Shown here: positions 9,079 through 18,458 of the stretch, piece after piece
Layout of the letters: each line of letters starts with the position of its first letter
Position numbering within the stretch: position 1 is the first letter of the stretch
From: Lentibacillus sediminis
GTDB lineage: Bacteria; Bacillota; Bacilli; Bacillales; Amphibacillaceae
Length of the DNA: 64,000 nt
Assembly: GCF_002763455.1 (NCBI RefSeq)
Contig: NZ_NIXK01000011.1
Coordinates: 1-64,000, forward strand
Direction of reading: 5' to 3'
Notes under the pieces: generated by a model
Database searches by the model: none
Seen by the model: the letters and a program-made list of their open reading frames with translations, nothing else
Told to the model about the DNA's origin: nothing
Program-made: the position numbers and the translations under genes

Positions 9079-10338
9079 ATGAAATTTTTAATGATAAACA
9101 GAAACTTTCTATCCATGTGGACCTCAAATTTCATATCGATTTTAAATGGCAGATTTAGAGAGCTAATAATACCCTTAATTGTTTTGGGATTAACCGGCTC
9201 TCCTTTAGTGACTGGACTAGTAGCCCTTTCGCAACAACTGGGAGCTGTCTTGTTTGCTATCCCTGTAGGAACTTGGTTAGAAAAGAAGAATAAAAAGAAA
9301 GTGGCAACAGTTTGCCATTTTTTATATGGACTTGGCACATTTTTACTCGCATTTTTCATAACACAGGATAAGGTGCATCCAGCTATTATTGCTTTCATAT
9401 TGTTTATACTAGGGGTCATAGCACTGATTACAAGAACCGCTTTTTCTACAATGGTTCCAAGAGTAGCTGGAAGAGAAAAGTTATTGGAAGCTCACACTAG
9501 CTTGGAAGCATCCGATGCAATATCTACGTTAATTGGGCCGGCGATTGGTGGCATCCTGCTGGCTAGTGCGGGAGCAGGTATTACCATGGCCTTATGCGGG
9601 TTTCTTTCTATATTTTCTATGATATTCATTTTTATTGTAAAATATAGGGAAGATAAAAGTATTTCAGCAAAAGAGACAGGTGCTATAAAGAAGAAAGTTA
9701 GCAACTTTTTCTCTGAGTCAACGGAGGGTGTCGGTTATCTTTTTGCTAATCCGTCTCAATTAATTTGTACGTTGGTTATGTGCTCACTTGGTTTTTCAAC
9801 AGTCTTTATCGTGTTAACAGTATTGTTCCATGCCAGAATATCATTAAATTTTTCCGAAGAGTATATTGGAATCATATTATCCAGTGCGGGCGTGGGTAAT
9901 ATAGTTGGAATTTTTCTCATGAGATGGCTCAAAGAAACAAATTGGCTACTCACGTTAGTGATATTACTGCTCGTTTCTTCTCTTGGCGTTTTAACAATGC
10001 TGATGGCTAATGGCTTGCTAATTATTTGCTTAGGAATGATGTTATTTGACGGCGCTCTTTCGATGGCATTTGTTGTTCAAGGAGCAGTCCATCAGGGAAT
10101 TACTCCAGATGAGTACTTATCAAGAGTCAGGAGTGCTACTTACGTAATCAGCGGTATATTTTCTATGCTGGGAACTTTTTTAGCAGGTGTTATTCCTGAA
10201 TTCCTCTCGGGGAAGTTCGCCTTAGGATTTGGTGTCGCTATGTTGGCACTCCCAGCAGTATATATAATTAAATTTAGGAAGCAAGGTGTAAAACTCAATC
10301 AAATAGAGCCTATTTATATGAATAAAAGGAAAGCTTGA
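9079..10338 (+). CDS. MFS efflux transporter (MFS_3 / macrolide-type)
   Basis: This 419-residue membrane protein has about 12 hydrophobic segments and the loop between helices 2 and 3, GTWLEKKNKKKV, in the position of MFS motif A. The N-terminus (NRNFLSMWTSNFISILN) and overall length fit the MFS_3 group that exports macrolides, enterobactin and other compounds. Its substrate cannot be told from sequence. TAGGAG lies upstream at normal distance. The gene directly precedes a small frame at 10343. Confidence 0.8.
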   Translation: MKFLMINRNFLSMWTSNFISILNGRFRELIIPLIVLGLTGSPLVTGLVALSQQLGAVLFAIPVGTWLEKKNKKKVATVCHFLYGLGTFLLAFFITQDKVHPAIIAFILFILGVIALITRTAFSTMVPRVAGREKLLEAHTSLEASDAISTLIGPAIGGILLASAGAGITMALCGFLSIFSMIFIFIVKYREDKSISAKETGAIKKKVSNFFSESTEGVGYLFANPSQLICTLVMCSLGFSTVFIVLTVLFHARISLNFSEEYIGIILSSAGVGNIVGIFLMRWLKETNWLLTLVILLLVSSLGVLTMLMANGLLIICLGMMLFDGALSMAFVVQGAVHQGITPDEYLSRVRSATYVISGIFSMLGTFLAGVIPEFLSGKFALGFGVAMLALPAVYIIKFRKQGVKLNQIEPIYMNKRKA

Positions 10339-10342
10339 TAGC

Positions 10343-10525
10343 GTGAAATTTATAAACGATTGTGACAGTATGTTACCTATAGAAATTAGCTTGCCTTTTT
10401 TTAATAAGTCTAGTGATTTAGGATTTAATAAGGCTGATTTGAATATCCCCAAATCAACAGAAAACCTTAACGAAAACAAAGTATATGACCTTGCTATTGT
10501 TGTAGATGGTTTGGCTGATGAATAG
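10343..10525 (+). CDS. Hypothetical 60-residue protein
   Basis: A GTG-started frame begins four bases after the MFS stop and encodes 60 polar, acidic residues with no signal peptide. The ribosome site is weak. It may be a small gene cotranscribed with the MFS exporter or the remains of one. No family recognised. Confidence 0.3.
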   Translation: MKFINDCDSMLPIEISLPFFNKSSDLGFNKADLNIPKSTENLNENKVYDLAIVVDGLADE

Positions 10526-10624
10526 TTTTAGGCAATGAGTAGAACCAAACGAATTAGTAAATGAAACTTTATCCAGATCAACTTCGTCTAATAACAATAA
10601 ATTCGCTCCCGGAGGTAATGGTAC

Positions 10625-11041
10625 ATGAGAAATACCATGTTGTTATTATTTGCTTTAGTGTTTCTCATCCTACAAGGATGTCAGGCGATGGGCAGCAAGG
10701 GATTAGCAGGCGGAGAAATATCAAAAGTAAGCATTGCCGAGTCCAATGGTTTTGGTGAGGTGAATACAGATTTTTTTGCTGTCTGGGACGATGAGGAGAC
10801 TCTCGTTGTATTTGAAAACGTCATTTCGAATGCAGAAAAAGAACCTGGGGTAGTGAATATGATTGAACCTGATTTTGATCTGGAAATAACATATGCCGAT
10901 GGGAGCACACAGGGATATCATTTGTGGGCAAATAAAGAAGGTCAGAAAAGTACATTAATGAATGTGGAAGACACGAACACCATTTATACCGTTCCAGAAG
11001 TGGTCACAAACCAGTTAATTGATGTGATTGAAAACAAATAA
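10625..11041 (+). CDS. Lipoprotein, YhfM-like
   Basis: This 138-residue protein has a type II signal peptide with lipobox LQGC (cysteine at about residue 19), so it should be lipid-anchored outside the membrane. The mature part alternates beta-type segments, with DFDLEITYADGSTQGYHLW resembling YhfM-like domains. GGAGG lies upstream at good distance (10609-10613). A terminator follows at 11071. Single gene; function unknown. Confidence 0.72.
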   Translation: MRNTMLLLFALVFLILQGCQAMGSKGLAGGEISKVSIAESNGFGEVNTDFFAVWDDEETLVVFENVISNAEKEPGVVNMIEPDFDLEITYADGSTQGYHLWANKEGQKSTLMNVEDTNTIYTVPEVVTNQLIDVIENK

Positions 11042-11070
11042 TTGAGCAGCCGTATTGTTTTTTTAAAAAG

Positions 11071-11127
11071 CACTCTAATTGTTGCGTAGAGGGATTTTAA
11101 CTTCTAAGCAAAATTAGGGTGTTTTTT
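11071..11127 (+). terminator. Terminator after lipoprotein gene
   Basis: CACTCTAATT (11071-11080) pairs with AATTAGGGTG (11112-11121) across a long loop and is followed by TTTTTT. Confidence 0.55.
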
Positions 11128-11167
11128 GTATACATGGTCGCCACGGGATCTTACTTTCCGCCGCATA

Positions 11168-11828
11168 GGCTTATCCCCGACACGAAAACCAGGAAAATCA
11201 AAAAAATTATATTATTGACCTTAAATCGGGTTTTAACTATATCAGAAATTCACTGGTGCCTAAAATGATCTTCTCTATCGTTTTCGTAAACTTGGTAATG
11301 GCAATCATGACAACAAATATGCCGGCATTTTCTCTTATAAAAGGGAATGGTATTGAAGCTGCTTATGGTTTTTATATGGCTTCCATGTCCTTAGGAATAA
11401 TGATTGGTACGATTATTACTCCAAAAGTAAAGCATATGGATTTCGGGAAATTAATTATATTTTCTTTTATCGGTACAGGGATCATGTGGATGGGGACAGC
11501 AGCTTTACCGTTTACCGCATCCATCATTTTATTCTGCGTGGGAGCAATTTCTATGGGGATACTTAATATTCTTGTATTTTCATCCATACAGAAACAAGTG
11601 GAGACAGAGTATATAGGCAGAGTAATCACTGTAATGACTAGTACCGCAGCCCTCGGAATGCCCATAGGTTCTCTAATTGGTGGTGTTTTAGGTGAGACAT
11701 TTACACCGGAATTCGCTGTTATGTTTTGCAGTATTTCGATGATTATCTTCAGCATTTATTGGTTAAGCAGTTCCGTTTTACGTAAACTTCCTGATATTGA
11801 TCGTGTAAAGCTGTTTAAACATAAGTAG
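11168..11828 (+). pseudogene. 3' half of an MFS transporter gene
   Basis: The frame encodes about the last 200 residues of an MFS transporter: IDLKSGFNYIRNS, then six hydrophobic segments to a basic end. It has no N-terminal half. The only downstream starts (GTG 11256, ATG 11265) fall inside the coding pattern with no ribosome site, and an in-frame stop lies just upstream of 11168. The upstream bases (11135-11190) are GC-rich and unlike the rest, marking a recombination junction. It differs from the complete MFS gene at 9079, so it is not a duplicate of it. Confidence 0.7.
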
Positions 11829-11848
11829 ATTCAAGTTAGTGGCGAAAA

Positions 11849-12105
11849 TTAATGATCCCGTAGTAGCAGGCACCGACACCCTGGGCTGCCGGGGATGGGG
11901 GTGCATCGCGAATTAGAGTTGTTTGTCGAAAACAGTTTCACTGAGATGGAGGTATCTCAGGCTGCCACTTGCTATACAATTGGATCATCTTGGTGTGATC
12001 AAAACCGGAAACATCGCTGATCTTGTTATTTTGAATGAAAATCCGTTACAGGATATCCGGAATACAAGAGAGGCGGGCGTATATATACACAGCTGGATAT
12101 ATTGA
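11849..12105 (+). pseudogene. 3' fragment of an amidohydrolase gene with two frameshifts
   Basis: Three frames must be joined to read a typical amidohydrolase end: VVAGTDTLG, then PGMGVHRELELFVE and EMEVSQAAT, then LDHLGVIKTGNIADLVILNE ending NTREAGVYIHSWIY. GTDT carries the metal-binding aspartate region of imidazolonepropionase-like enzymes, and the GxIADLVILNENP line is the family's usual C-terminus. Only the last ~85 residues remain, with frameshifts near 11885 and 11970. Confidence 0.75.
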
Positions 12106-12216
12106 GCCATATTCCCAGTGAAGCTTATGTAAGCATGGGAAAAATTTTTAAAGGATTTTTCGAATCTGACAACTGAATAACACAGTTTAATTATATCATC
12201 CTACCAAATCAATCCA

Positions 12217-12245
12217 TTGACACCAAAACTCCCACCCTTTACTAT
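12217..12245 (+). promoter_or_regulatory. Promoter of the YeeE/YedE gene
   Basis: TTGACA (12217-12222), a 17-bp spacer and TACTAT (12240-12245) make a near-consensus sigma-A promoter 46 bases before the start codon. Confidence 0.7.
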
Positions 12246-12290
12246 AATGTTATAAATCCGAGTAAATTTATAAGGAAAGGGAGTTTTTGA

Positions 12291-13547
12291 ATGGGAACAG
12301 CAAAAGTGCAACCTGTAGAAGAAGTGAAAGATCCCGTTCAACGTTCAGATACAGAGTTAAATGCTCCGCAGATGCGTTTGATAATCGGTGGGCTTATTGT
12401 GGGAGCTGTGCTGCTGGTATATTTAATGGCTACACAGAATGTCGTCCAACCGCTCCTATTGGTGATTGGATTGTTGCTGGGCTATACGCTATTTCATGCA
12501 AGATTTGGTTTTACATCGGCCTTTCGCCGGTTCATGTCTGTCGGCAATGGGAAGGCACTGCGCTCACATATGGTGATGCTGGCTGTTGCGGTTACTTTAT
12601 TCGCACCGATTTTGGCATTTGGATATTCCTTTTTTGGCGGCGGTGTGAGCGGTTATGTATCGCCAGTGGGGATTAGCCTTCTGGTAGGTGCGTTCATGTT
12701 TGGCATTGGAATGCAGCTTGGTGGAGGGTGTGCTTCCGGAACGCTCTATGCGGTAGGCGGCGGACGCTCGGTCATGTTTGTGACGCTCTTATTCTTTATT
12801 ATTGGCTCGACTATTGGAGCCGCCCATTTGCCGTTTTGGATAGAGGATCTGCCAGCATTTGAACCCGTTTCGCTGGCTACCTCGACAGGTCTTGGCTATG
12901 GTGGTGCCTGGGCACTGTCCATTGCTTTGTTTGGCTTGATCGCCTGGATTACCTTAGTGGTGGAAAGAAAAAAGAAAGCACCAAAAATGGCACCAGTGCC
13001 GAAGACCAGTGGCTGGAGACGGATTTTCCGTGGTTCCTGGCCACTATTTGCTGCAGCCATCGCGCTTGCGGTGTTAAATGCCTTGACCCTGATGACACGC
13101 GGCACTCCTTGGGGCGTTACTTCCGCATTTGCCCTGTGGGGTTCGAAAGTTGCACAGTTCTTTGGTATTGATGTCGCCAGCTGGGGTTATTGGCAAGGCG
13201 CCAACGCTGCAGCATTGGAAGCCTCGATTTTTGCAGACTCCACAACGGTGCTGAACCTCGGAGTTATCCTGGGGGCATTCCTGGCATCGGCAGCAGGGGG
13301 ACTTTTCAAGTTTTCTAAAATAAACACCAAGAACACAGCGGCGGCTGTCATCGGTGGTCTGATGATGGGCTACGGCGCGCGCCTGGCGTTTGGCTGTAAC
13401 ATCGGTGCCTACTTCGGCGGAATTGCCTCATTCAGCCTGCACGGGTACGTTTGGGGGATTCTGGCATTGGGCGGAACCTTTGTCGCATTATATCTCCGGC
13501 CGCTGTTTGGTTTATCTGTGCCAAAATCAAAAGATTCATTTTGTTAG
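12291..13547 (+). CDS. YeeE/YedE-family sulfur (thiosulfate-type) transporter
   Basis: This 418-residue, roughly 10-12 segment membrane protein has the two family hallmarks: GGGCASGTLYAVGGG in the first half and GYGARLAFGCNIGAYFGG in the second. Each holds the conserved cysteine of the YeeE/YedE pore. E. coli YeeE (TsuA) imports thiosulfate; here thiosulfate or a related sulfur compound is inferred. No yeeD/tusA partner gene is adjacent. AAGGAAAGGG lies upstream of ATG. Base composition is clearly more GC-rich than the fossil genes before it, which suggests a separate origin. Confidence 0.85.
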   Translation: MGTAKVQPVEEVKDPVQRSDTELNAPQMRLIIGGLIVGAVLLVYLMATQNVVQPLLLVIGLLLGYTLFHARFGFTSAFRRFMSVGNGKALRSHMVMLAVAVTLFAPILAFGYSFFGGGVSGYVSPVGISLLVGAFMFGIGMQLGGGCASGTLYAVGGGRSVMFVTLLFFIIGSTIGAAHLPFWIEDLPAFEPVSLATSTGLGYGGAWALSIALFGLIAWITLVVERKKKAPKMAPVPKTSGWRRIFRGSWPLFAAAIALAVLNALTLMTRGTPWGVTSAFALWGSKVAQFFGIDVASWGYWQGANAAALEASIFADSTTVLNLGVILGAFLASAAGGLFKFSKINTKNTAAAVIGGLMMGYGARLAFGCNIGAYFGGIASFSLHGYVWGILALGGTFVALYLRPLFGLSVPKSKDSFC

Positions 13548-13554
13548 AAGGAAG

Positions 13555-13606
13555 GCTGATTGTGAACTGCTAAGGGGCAGTTTGCGGTCAGTCTTTTTGT
13601 TTTGCA
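13555..13606 (+). terminator. Terminator after YeeE/YedE gene
   Basis: CTGATTGTGAACTGC and GCAGTTTGCGGTCAG form an imperfect stem around TAAGGG, followed by TCTTTTTGTTTT. Confidence 0.55.
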
Positions 13607-13724
13607 ACGGAAAGATAAAATAAAACGGAACAGGCTACAACCCCAGCTGCCCTTCATACACTATGATGATTATGTAATTTCAGCAACGAATTTACAAAAC
13701 ACATAATGGGAAAGGGGTTTTTTT

Positions 13725-14027
13725 GTGGGGAAATTGAAGGCTGGGGTTGTGTCATTATTTATCATTCTCCTGATGGCTTGTGGATCGGGTCTGAGTGACG
13801 AACAGCTGTATGATGAAGCGATTAATATTCTGGAAACGGAGTTCGCCGAACCAAATGGGTATGATTTGGAGTACTCTGAATTTGAGATGGCGGAGATTGA
13901 AGAAGTCGGGGGTAATTTATATGAGGTCCGCGGAAATCTGTTTGATCAATACAATACAGGCGCGTCATTTACCGTTAAAATCAGCATTGATGGCGACATG
14001 ATGAACTATGAGTGGCTGATCGAATAG
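13725..14027 (+). CDS. Small lipoprotein, unknown function
   Basis: A GTG-started 100-residue protein with GGAAAGGGG upstream. Its signal peptide ends in lipobox LMAC (cysteine at about residue 19). The mature part is acidic (EAINILETEF, EMAEIEEVGG) and ends with a beta-type FTVKISIDGD segment. Monocistronic. No family recognised with confidence. Confidence 0.6.
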   Translation: MGKLKAGVVSLFIILLMACGSGLSDEQLYDEAINILETEFAEPNGYDLEYSEFEMAEIEEVGGNLYEVRGNLFDQYNTGASFTVKISIDGDMMNYEWLIE

Positions 14028-14149
14028 CTGATTTGTTTGCTCGGGACACAGGGCAGATAAACTCCAATACTCGAAACAATAAATTGCTTTGCTTCTGTAG
14101 CTTTGAAATAAAGTTGAACTGTTCTAAAAAAAGAAGCGTTATATAAATG

Positions 14150-14192
14150 GAAAGAGATGCAATTCGTTTATACAGAACTGCACCTCTTTTTT
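14150..14192. terminator. Bidirectional terminator between lipoprotein gene and bdbC
   Basis: AAGAGATGCAATTC pairs with GAACTGCACCTCTT and is followed by TTTTTTT. It lies between genes converging on each other. Confidence 0.65.
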
Positions 14193-14620
14193 TAGTTGTT
14201 TTTCTTTGGATTCTTGATCAATAGCATTAATATTGCGATTAAGGTGAAGGCGATCAATGCTAAAAATGGTATTGTGATAAACCCTAGCCAATTAATGTAC
14301 TCAGCACTACAGGGTACACCATTAGCACAGGGTTTGATATCTGCAAAACCTGGAACTTTTTGCTCTAAATAATGAAAGAGTGAAATAGACGAGCCAATGA
14401 TCGCCATTGGTAATACATATTTTTTAACAGAACGATCATTTTGAAATGTTGCTATTCCAAGTATTAAAGATAATGGGTACATTAAAATACGCTGATACCA
14501 ACAAAGTTCACAAGGAGTAAAACCTCGTATGTCACTAAAATAAAGACTTCCAAGTGTTGCAACAATCGAAACTAACCAGGCTGCATAAAGTGAAAACTGT
14601 CGAAAATCCATTTTCTTCAT
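14192..14620 (-). CDS. bdbC: Thiol-disulfide oxidoreductase BdbC (DsbB-like)
   Basis: This 142-residue protein has four membrane segments. The quinone-side cysteine pair is in CELC (about residues 37-40), and the second periplasm-type loop pair in KPCANGVPCSAEY. BdbC reoxidises BdbD with menaquinone so that exported proteins gain disulfide bonds. It is three bases downstream of bdbD in the same operon. The pair sits beside a cadmium-type ATPase and its repressor on the opposite strand, an association seen in metal-resistance islands where thiol oxidants may protect against metal stress (inference). Confidence 0.9.
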   Translation of the reverse strand: MKKMDFRQFSLYAAWLVSIVATLGSLYFSDIRGFTPCELCWYQRILMYPLSLILGIATFQNDRSVKKYVLPMAIIGSSISLFHYLEQKVPGFADIKPCANGVPCSAEYINWLGFITIPFLALIAFTLIAILMLLIKNPKKNN

Positions 14621-14623
14621 ATC

Positions 14624-15295
14624 CTAATTTTCCTCTAGTGCATTGTTTATTGCAGTTTTGATCGCCTCATAGTCAAAGGGATCATCAATTACCATTTCAT
14701 TTACCATGATAGTTGGTGTGAGTTGAACATTGAATTCTGTTACCAATTTTGTATCCTTATTGACTTCATTCATTTCAGAATTACTTTCAATTGCTGATTT
14801 TAATTTATCTGTATCAATACCTGACACCCCACTTGCTACTTCAAGAATCTTCTCTGTTGTAACCCAACTACTGTGGTGATTTTCACTTGGTTGCTCCTCA
14901 AAGAGCGCTTTATGAAATTCCCAATATGCATCTGGATTTTGTTTATAAACGGATTCTGCTGCTAGTGAAGCTAATTGTGATCCCTCTCCATGAAATAACA
15001 CATTGATATACGAAAATTTCACCTTGCCTGTATCAACAAAATCACTTACTAATTGTGGAAAAATGTTTTCTCCCCAAGCTTTACAAGCCGGACACTTAAA
15101 ATCGCCAAATTCTACAACTGTTACAGGAGCATCTGAATCACCTAACGTGGGTTGTCCATTAATAGGTGGTTGCTCGTCCAAGGTTGTTTCTTCGCTTGAT
15201 CCAGAATTATTGCTATTAATAACAACCAAAGCAATTATTAATGCCACAACAACTAATGTGATAATTACAACTAACTTAAATGGAGAATTCTTCAT
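14624..15295 (-). CDS. bdbD: Thiol-disulfide oxidoreductase BdbD (DsbA-like)
   Basis: This 223-residue protein has an N-terminal membrane anchor (VVIITLVVVALIIALVV) and a thioredoxin fold of DsbA type with active site CPAC in GDFKCPACKAWGE, and the cis-proline loop VQLTPTIMVNE near residue 192. It acts outside the membrane, oxidising substrate cysteines, and is regenerated by BdbC encoded next to it. The gene is divergent from the ArsR-type repressor, sharing a 180-bp upstream region. Confidence 0.9.
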   Translation of the reverse strand: MKNSPFKLVVIITLVVVALIIALVVINSNNSGSSEETTLDEQPPINGQPTLGDSDAPVTVVEFGDFKCPACKAWGENIFPQLVSDFVDTGKVKFSYINVLFHGEGSQLASLAAESVYKQNPDAYWEFHKALFEEQPSENHHSSWVTTEKILEVASGVSGIDTDKLKSAIESNSEMNEVNKDTKLVTEFNVQLTPTIMVNEMVIDDPFDYEAIKTAINNALEEN

Positions 15296-15397
15296 CGGAA
15301 CACCTGCCTTTTATTATGTAAATTTCATTTTATCATCAAACTGTTATCTATAAAGGTTAATTATGTGTTGTTCAAATACTTTTCATAAATAGAAGTT

Positions 15398-15426
15398 TGA
15401 CACACATATTCATCATTGCTAATATG
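15398..15426 (+). promoter_or_regulatory. Promoter and putative operator of the cad operon
   Basis: TTGACA (15398-15403), a 17-bp spacer and TAATAT (15421-15426) form a strong promoter. An inverted repeat CATATT-N10-AATATG overlaps spacer and -10 box, a position from which an ArsR/SmtB-type repressor would block RNA polymerase. Confidence 0.6.
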
Positions 15427-15475
15427 ATACTAACAAAACATATTAGTGACGTCTAATACAAAAGGTGGATAACGA

Positions 15476-15796
15476 ATGATAAATATTGATATTGATACAA
15501 AGATGAAGTTCTTGCATGGCTTTTCACATAAAACGAGAATTCTAATACTTGAAAGTATAAAAGAAGAAGAAAAGACAGTTTCCCAAATTGTCGACGATCT
15601 AAATGGCAATCAATCGAACATTTCGCAACATTTGTCGTGCTTAAAAGGTTGTGGGCTTATTGTGGGGAGACAGGATGGCAAATATGTGTATTACCGGGCA
15701 CGTAATCAGCTGGTACGTGATTTATTAACCATGTTCGATGTCGTGCTTGAAGATGTTCAAAATGATATTGCTAGTTGTAAAAATCATATAGAGTAA
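15476..15796 (+). CDS. ArsR/SmtB-family metal-sensing repressor, CmtR-like
   Basis: This 106-residue winged-helix protein of the ArsR family has the recognition helix region NQSNISQHLSCLKGCGLI. Cysteines C55 and C59 lie in the recognition helix (CLKGC) and a third, C101, is near the C-terminus. This C-x3-C plus late C pattern matches CmtR of mycobacteria, a Cd/Pb sensor, rather than the ELCVC pattern of staphylococcal CadC. It lies 13 bases before the cadA-type gene and very likely represses that operon until Cd, Pb or a similar ion binds. GGTGG upstream supports the start. Confidence 0.85.
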   Translation: MINIDIDTKMKFLHGFSHKTRILILESIKEEEKTVSQIVDDLNGNQSNISQHLSCLKGCGLIVGRQDGKYVYYRARNQLVRDLLTMFDVVLEDVQNDIASCKNHIE

Positions 15797-15809
15797 AGGG
15801 TGAAGGTTA

Positions 15810-18410
15810 ATGTCAGAGAAATGCTGCGGATCAAATGAACAGGGACGTATAGCGAAACAAGATCATCATCAATATTGCGGTCATGAGGATGAAAAAGCAA
15901 TTTCTGCTGATGGTGGTCATACAGACAGCTGCTGTAGCCATCACCCTGAAGAAACGGGATACGAGAAAGAAAATGACAGCTGCTGTGCCAGTCACTCATC
16001 ATCTAAGGTTATGGAGACAGAGGAAACATCCTGCTGCAGCAGTTGCGGCAATGTTGTGGAATTTCCAACTCCAAATACAACAGCTGCAACAACTGATAAG
16101 GAGAACAAGACTGAATACCGCATACACGGGATGGATTGCCCTTCCTGTGCTGTAACGATAGAAAAAGGTTTGAACCGATTGAACGATATTCAAGAGGTTA
16201 AGGTAAATTATAATACAGCGAAACTGCAAGTATCAGGCAGCAGTGCCTTGTCTTTTGACAGTGTCGAAAACCAGATCCAAAAATTGGGATATACGGCTGA
16301 ACCGCTAAAACAAAACAGGAACTACAAAACGTATGATGTTGTTGGAATGGATTGCGGCAGTTGTGCCAAGAGCATTGAAAACCATTTAAGTACGATTTCG
16401 TCCGTCCGTGATGTCAGTGTTAGTTTTTCAACTGGAAAAATGAAAGTGCAACATGAAAATAGTATCGATGATATTGTTTCTGAAGTGTCTAAAATCGGCT
16501 ATAAAGCCTCTTTGCATTCAGATAACAAGAAAGCTGAGGAAACGCCGAAAAGCAAGGACGGATACGGACTAATCACCTTATCAGGTATTTTAATCGCACT
16601 AGGGTTTATTGGTTCTTTCAATGGAATTTCTCCGTTAATGTCGATGATTCTTTATGCTATTGCAATTGTAACGAGTGGCTTTAAACCTGTAAAAAGTGCT
16701 TATTACGCTATAAAAAGTCGTTCCCTGGACATGAATGTTCTGATGTCTGTTGCAGTAATTGGAGCTGTTTTGATAGGGGAATGGTTTGAAGGTGCAATCG
16801 TCGTCTGGTTATTTGCACTTGGAAATGCCCTTCAAAACAGATCAATTGAACAAACGAGGAAGTCCATCAGTAATTTAATGGAATTAGCACCATCAGAAGC
16901 ATGGATTAAAGCCGGCTCAGAATTAGTGAAGAAACCGGTGGAAGAAATTTCGGTCGGCGAGACCATTGTGATAAAACCCGGTGACCGTATCCCATTAGAT
17001 GGTGAAATATCCCGGGGTGAAACCAGTGTTAATCAGGCCCCGATTACGGGAGAGTCGATTCCGGTTGACAAAATGATTGGGGATACAGTATACGCAGGTA
17101 CGATTAATGAAAGTGGGTCTCTTGAAGTAAAAGTCACAAAGCTGGTTGAGGATACAACCATATCGAACATCATCCATCTTGTGGAGGAAGCTCAAGAACA
17201 AAAGGCACCCACGGAAGCTTTTATCGATAAGTTTGCAAGTATCTACACACCTATCGTGTTCGGTGTTGCATTAGCTGTGATTGTTTTGCCGCCGTTATTT
17301 GGTTTTGGTGCCTGGGGTGAATGGGTTTATAGAGGTCTTGCGTTATTAGTTGTGGCTTGCCCTTGTGCGCTGGTTATCTCGACGCCTGTAGCTATTGTTT
17401 CTGCAATTGGGAATGCTGCGAAGAACGGTGTTTTAATAAAAGGTGGTACTTTCCTGGAGAAAGCAGGTGCTATAAAGTCAATAGCATTTGATAAAACCGG
17501 CACATTAACGGAAGGGAAGCCAAAAGTTTCTGAAATCAATGCATTAACTGTCCCAGAGAATGAATTAATGGCTCTGGCATTTACATTAGAAAATTACTCC
17601 ACTCATCCAATCGCAAAAACGATTGTTGACTATGCAAAGGACCAGGGCGTACAGCCAAAACATGGTGAGTTGTTTAAGAATATGGCCGGTAAAGGAGTTC
17701 AGGCAACAATTGATGGTGAAGTTTATTATGCTGGGAACTTAAAACTATTTGAAGATATGGCTTTAGATTTGAATGATGTTAAGACAAAAGTAGAGGAGAT
17801 ACAAAGTCAAGGAAAAACGGTCGTGATTATCGGAACAGAACAAGAGATAATCGGGATTATCTCAGTGGCTGATACGATCCGTAAGACTGCTGTTGAGGCG
17901 TTAAATGGTTTGAAGCAAGCTGGTGTAAATCAATTGGTCATGCTTACAGGAGACAACGAAGGAACAGCAAAAATGATCTCCGAGAAAACGAATGTAAATC
18001 GCTATTTCGCTGAACTACTGCCGCAAGATAAAGTAAAGGCGATTAAAACATTGCAAAGCGAAGGCCACAAAGTAGCAATGGTCGGTGACGGTATAAACGA
18101 TGCTCCAGCACTTGCAACCTCCGATTTGGGGATTGCGATGGGCGGCGCGGGAACAGATTCCGCAATGGAAACTGCTGATATTGTTCTAATGGCGGATAAC
18201 CTGGAAAAGCTCCCGCATACCGTTAAATTAAGCAGAAAAGCACTGACAATTATTAAACAAAATATTTGGTTTGCGCTGGTAGTAAAAGTCATTGCCCTAG
18301 CCCTTATATTCCCAGGATGGCTTACGCTTTGGATGGCAGTACTGAGTGATACAGGAGCTGCTGTGATTGTCATTTTAAATGCATTACGTCTTTTAAAAGT
18401 CGAAGATTAA
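15810..18410 (+). CDS. cadA: P1B-type ATPase, Cd/Zn/Pb exporter CadA
   Basis: This 866-residue pump opens with a disordered metal-ligand region (residues 1-90) with repeated CC pairs and His (CCGS, DSCCSHH, DSCCASH, TSCCSSC). Two heavy-metal-associated domains follow with GMDCPSC and GMDCGSC. The P-type core has the transmembrane C517-P-C519 motif, phosphorylation D561 in DKTGTLTEG, HP in STHPIA and GDGINDAPAL. The CPC motif with a Cys-rich N-terminus fits Zn/Cd/Pb export (P1B-2). It is longer than typical CadA (about 700-730) because of the extra Cys-rich head and second HMA domain. It is cotranscribed with the ArsR repressor. Confidence 0.92.
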   Translation: MSEKCCGSNEQGRIAKQDHHQYCGHEDEKAISADGGHTDSCCSHHPEETGYEKENDSCCASHSSSKVMETEETSCCSSCGNVVEFPTPNTTAATTDKENKTEYRIHGMDCPSCAVTIEKGLNRLNDIQEVKVNYNTAKLQVSGSSALSFDSVENQIQKLGYTAEPLKQNRNYKTYDVVGMDCGSCAKSIENHLSTISSVRDVSVSFSTGKMKVQHENSIDDIVSEVSKIGYKASLHSDNKKAEETPKSKDGYGLITLSGILIALGFIGSFNGISPLMSMILYAIAIVTSGFKPVKSAYYAIKSRSLDMNVLMSVAVIGAVLIGEWFEGAIVVWLFALGNALQNRSIEQTRKSISNLMELAPSEAWIKAGSELVKKPVEEISVGETIVIKPGDRIPLDGEISRGETSVNQAPITGESIPVDKMIGDTVYAGTINESGSLEVKVTKLVEDTTISNIIHLVEEAQEQKAPTEAFIDKFASIYTPIVFGVALAVIVLPPLFGFGAWGEWVYRGLALLVVACPCALVISTPVAIVSAIGNAAKNGVLIKGGTFLEKAGAIKSIAFDKTGTLTEGKPKVSEINALTVPENELMALAFTLENYSTHPIAKTIVDYAKDQGVQPKHGELFKNMAGKGVQATIDGEVYYAGNLKLFEDMALDLNDVKTKVEEIQSQGKTVVIIGTEQEIIGIISVADTIRKTAVEALNGLKQAGVNQLVMLTGDNEGTAKMISEKTNVNRYFAELLPQDKVKAIKTLQSEGHKVAMVGDGINDAPALATSDLGIAMGGAGTDSAMETADIVLMADNLEKLPHTVKLSRKALTIIKQNIWFALVVKVIALALIFPGWLTLWMAVLSDTGAAVIVILNALRLLKVED

Positions 18411-18458
18411 TAGGAGACCTTTTTACGGATGTTGTAATATGGTGGCGGGCAGACGGGT

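Noticed and set aside
14092-14120. TGTAGCTTTGAAATAAAGTTG as a further transposon end
   Set aside because: It matches the tip of end 2 at most positions, but it is a single box without the tandem array, in an AT-rich gap before a terminator. Chance similarity is likely.
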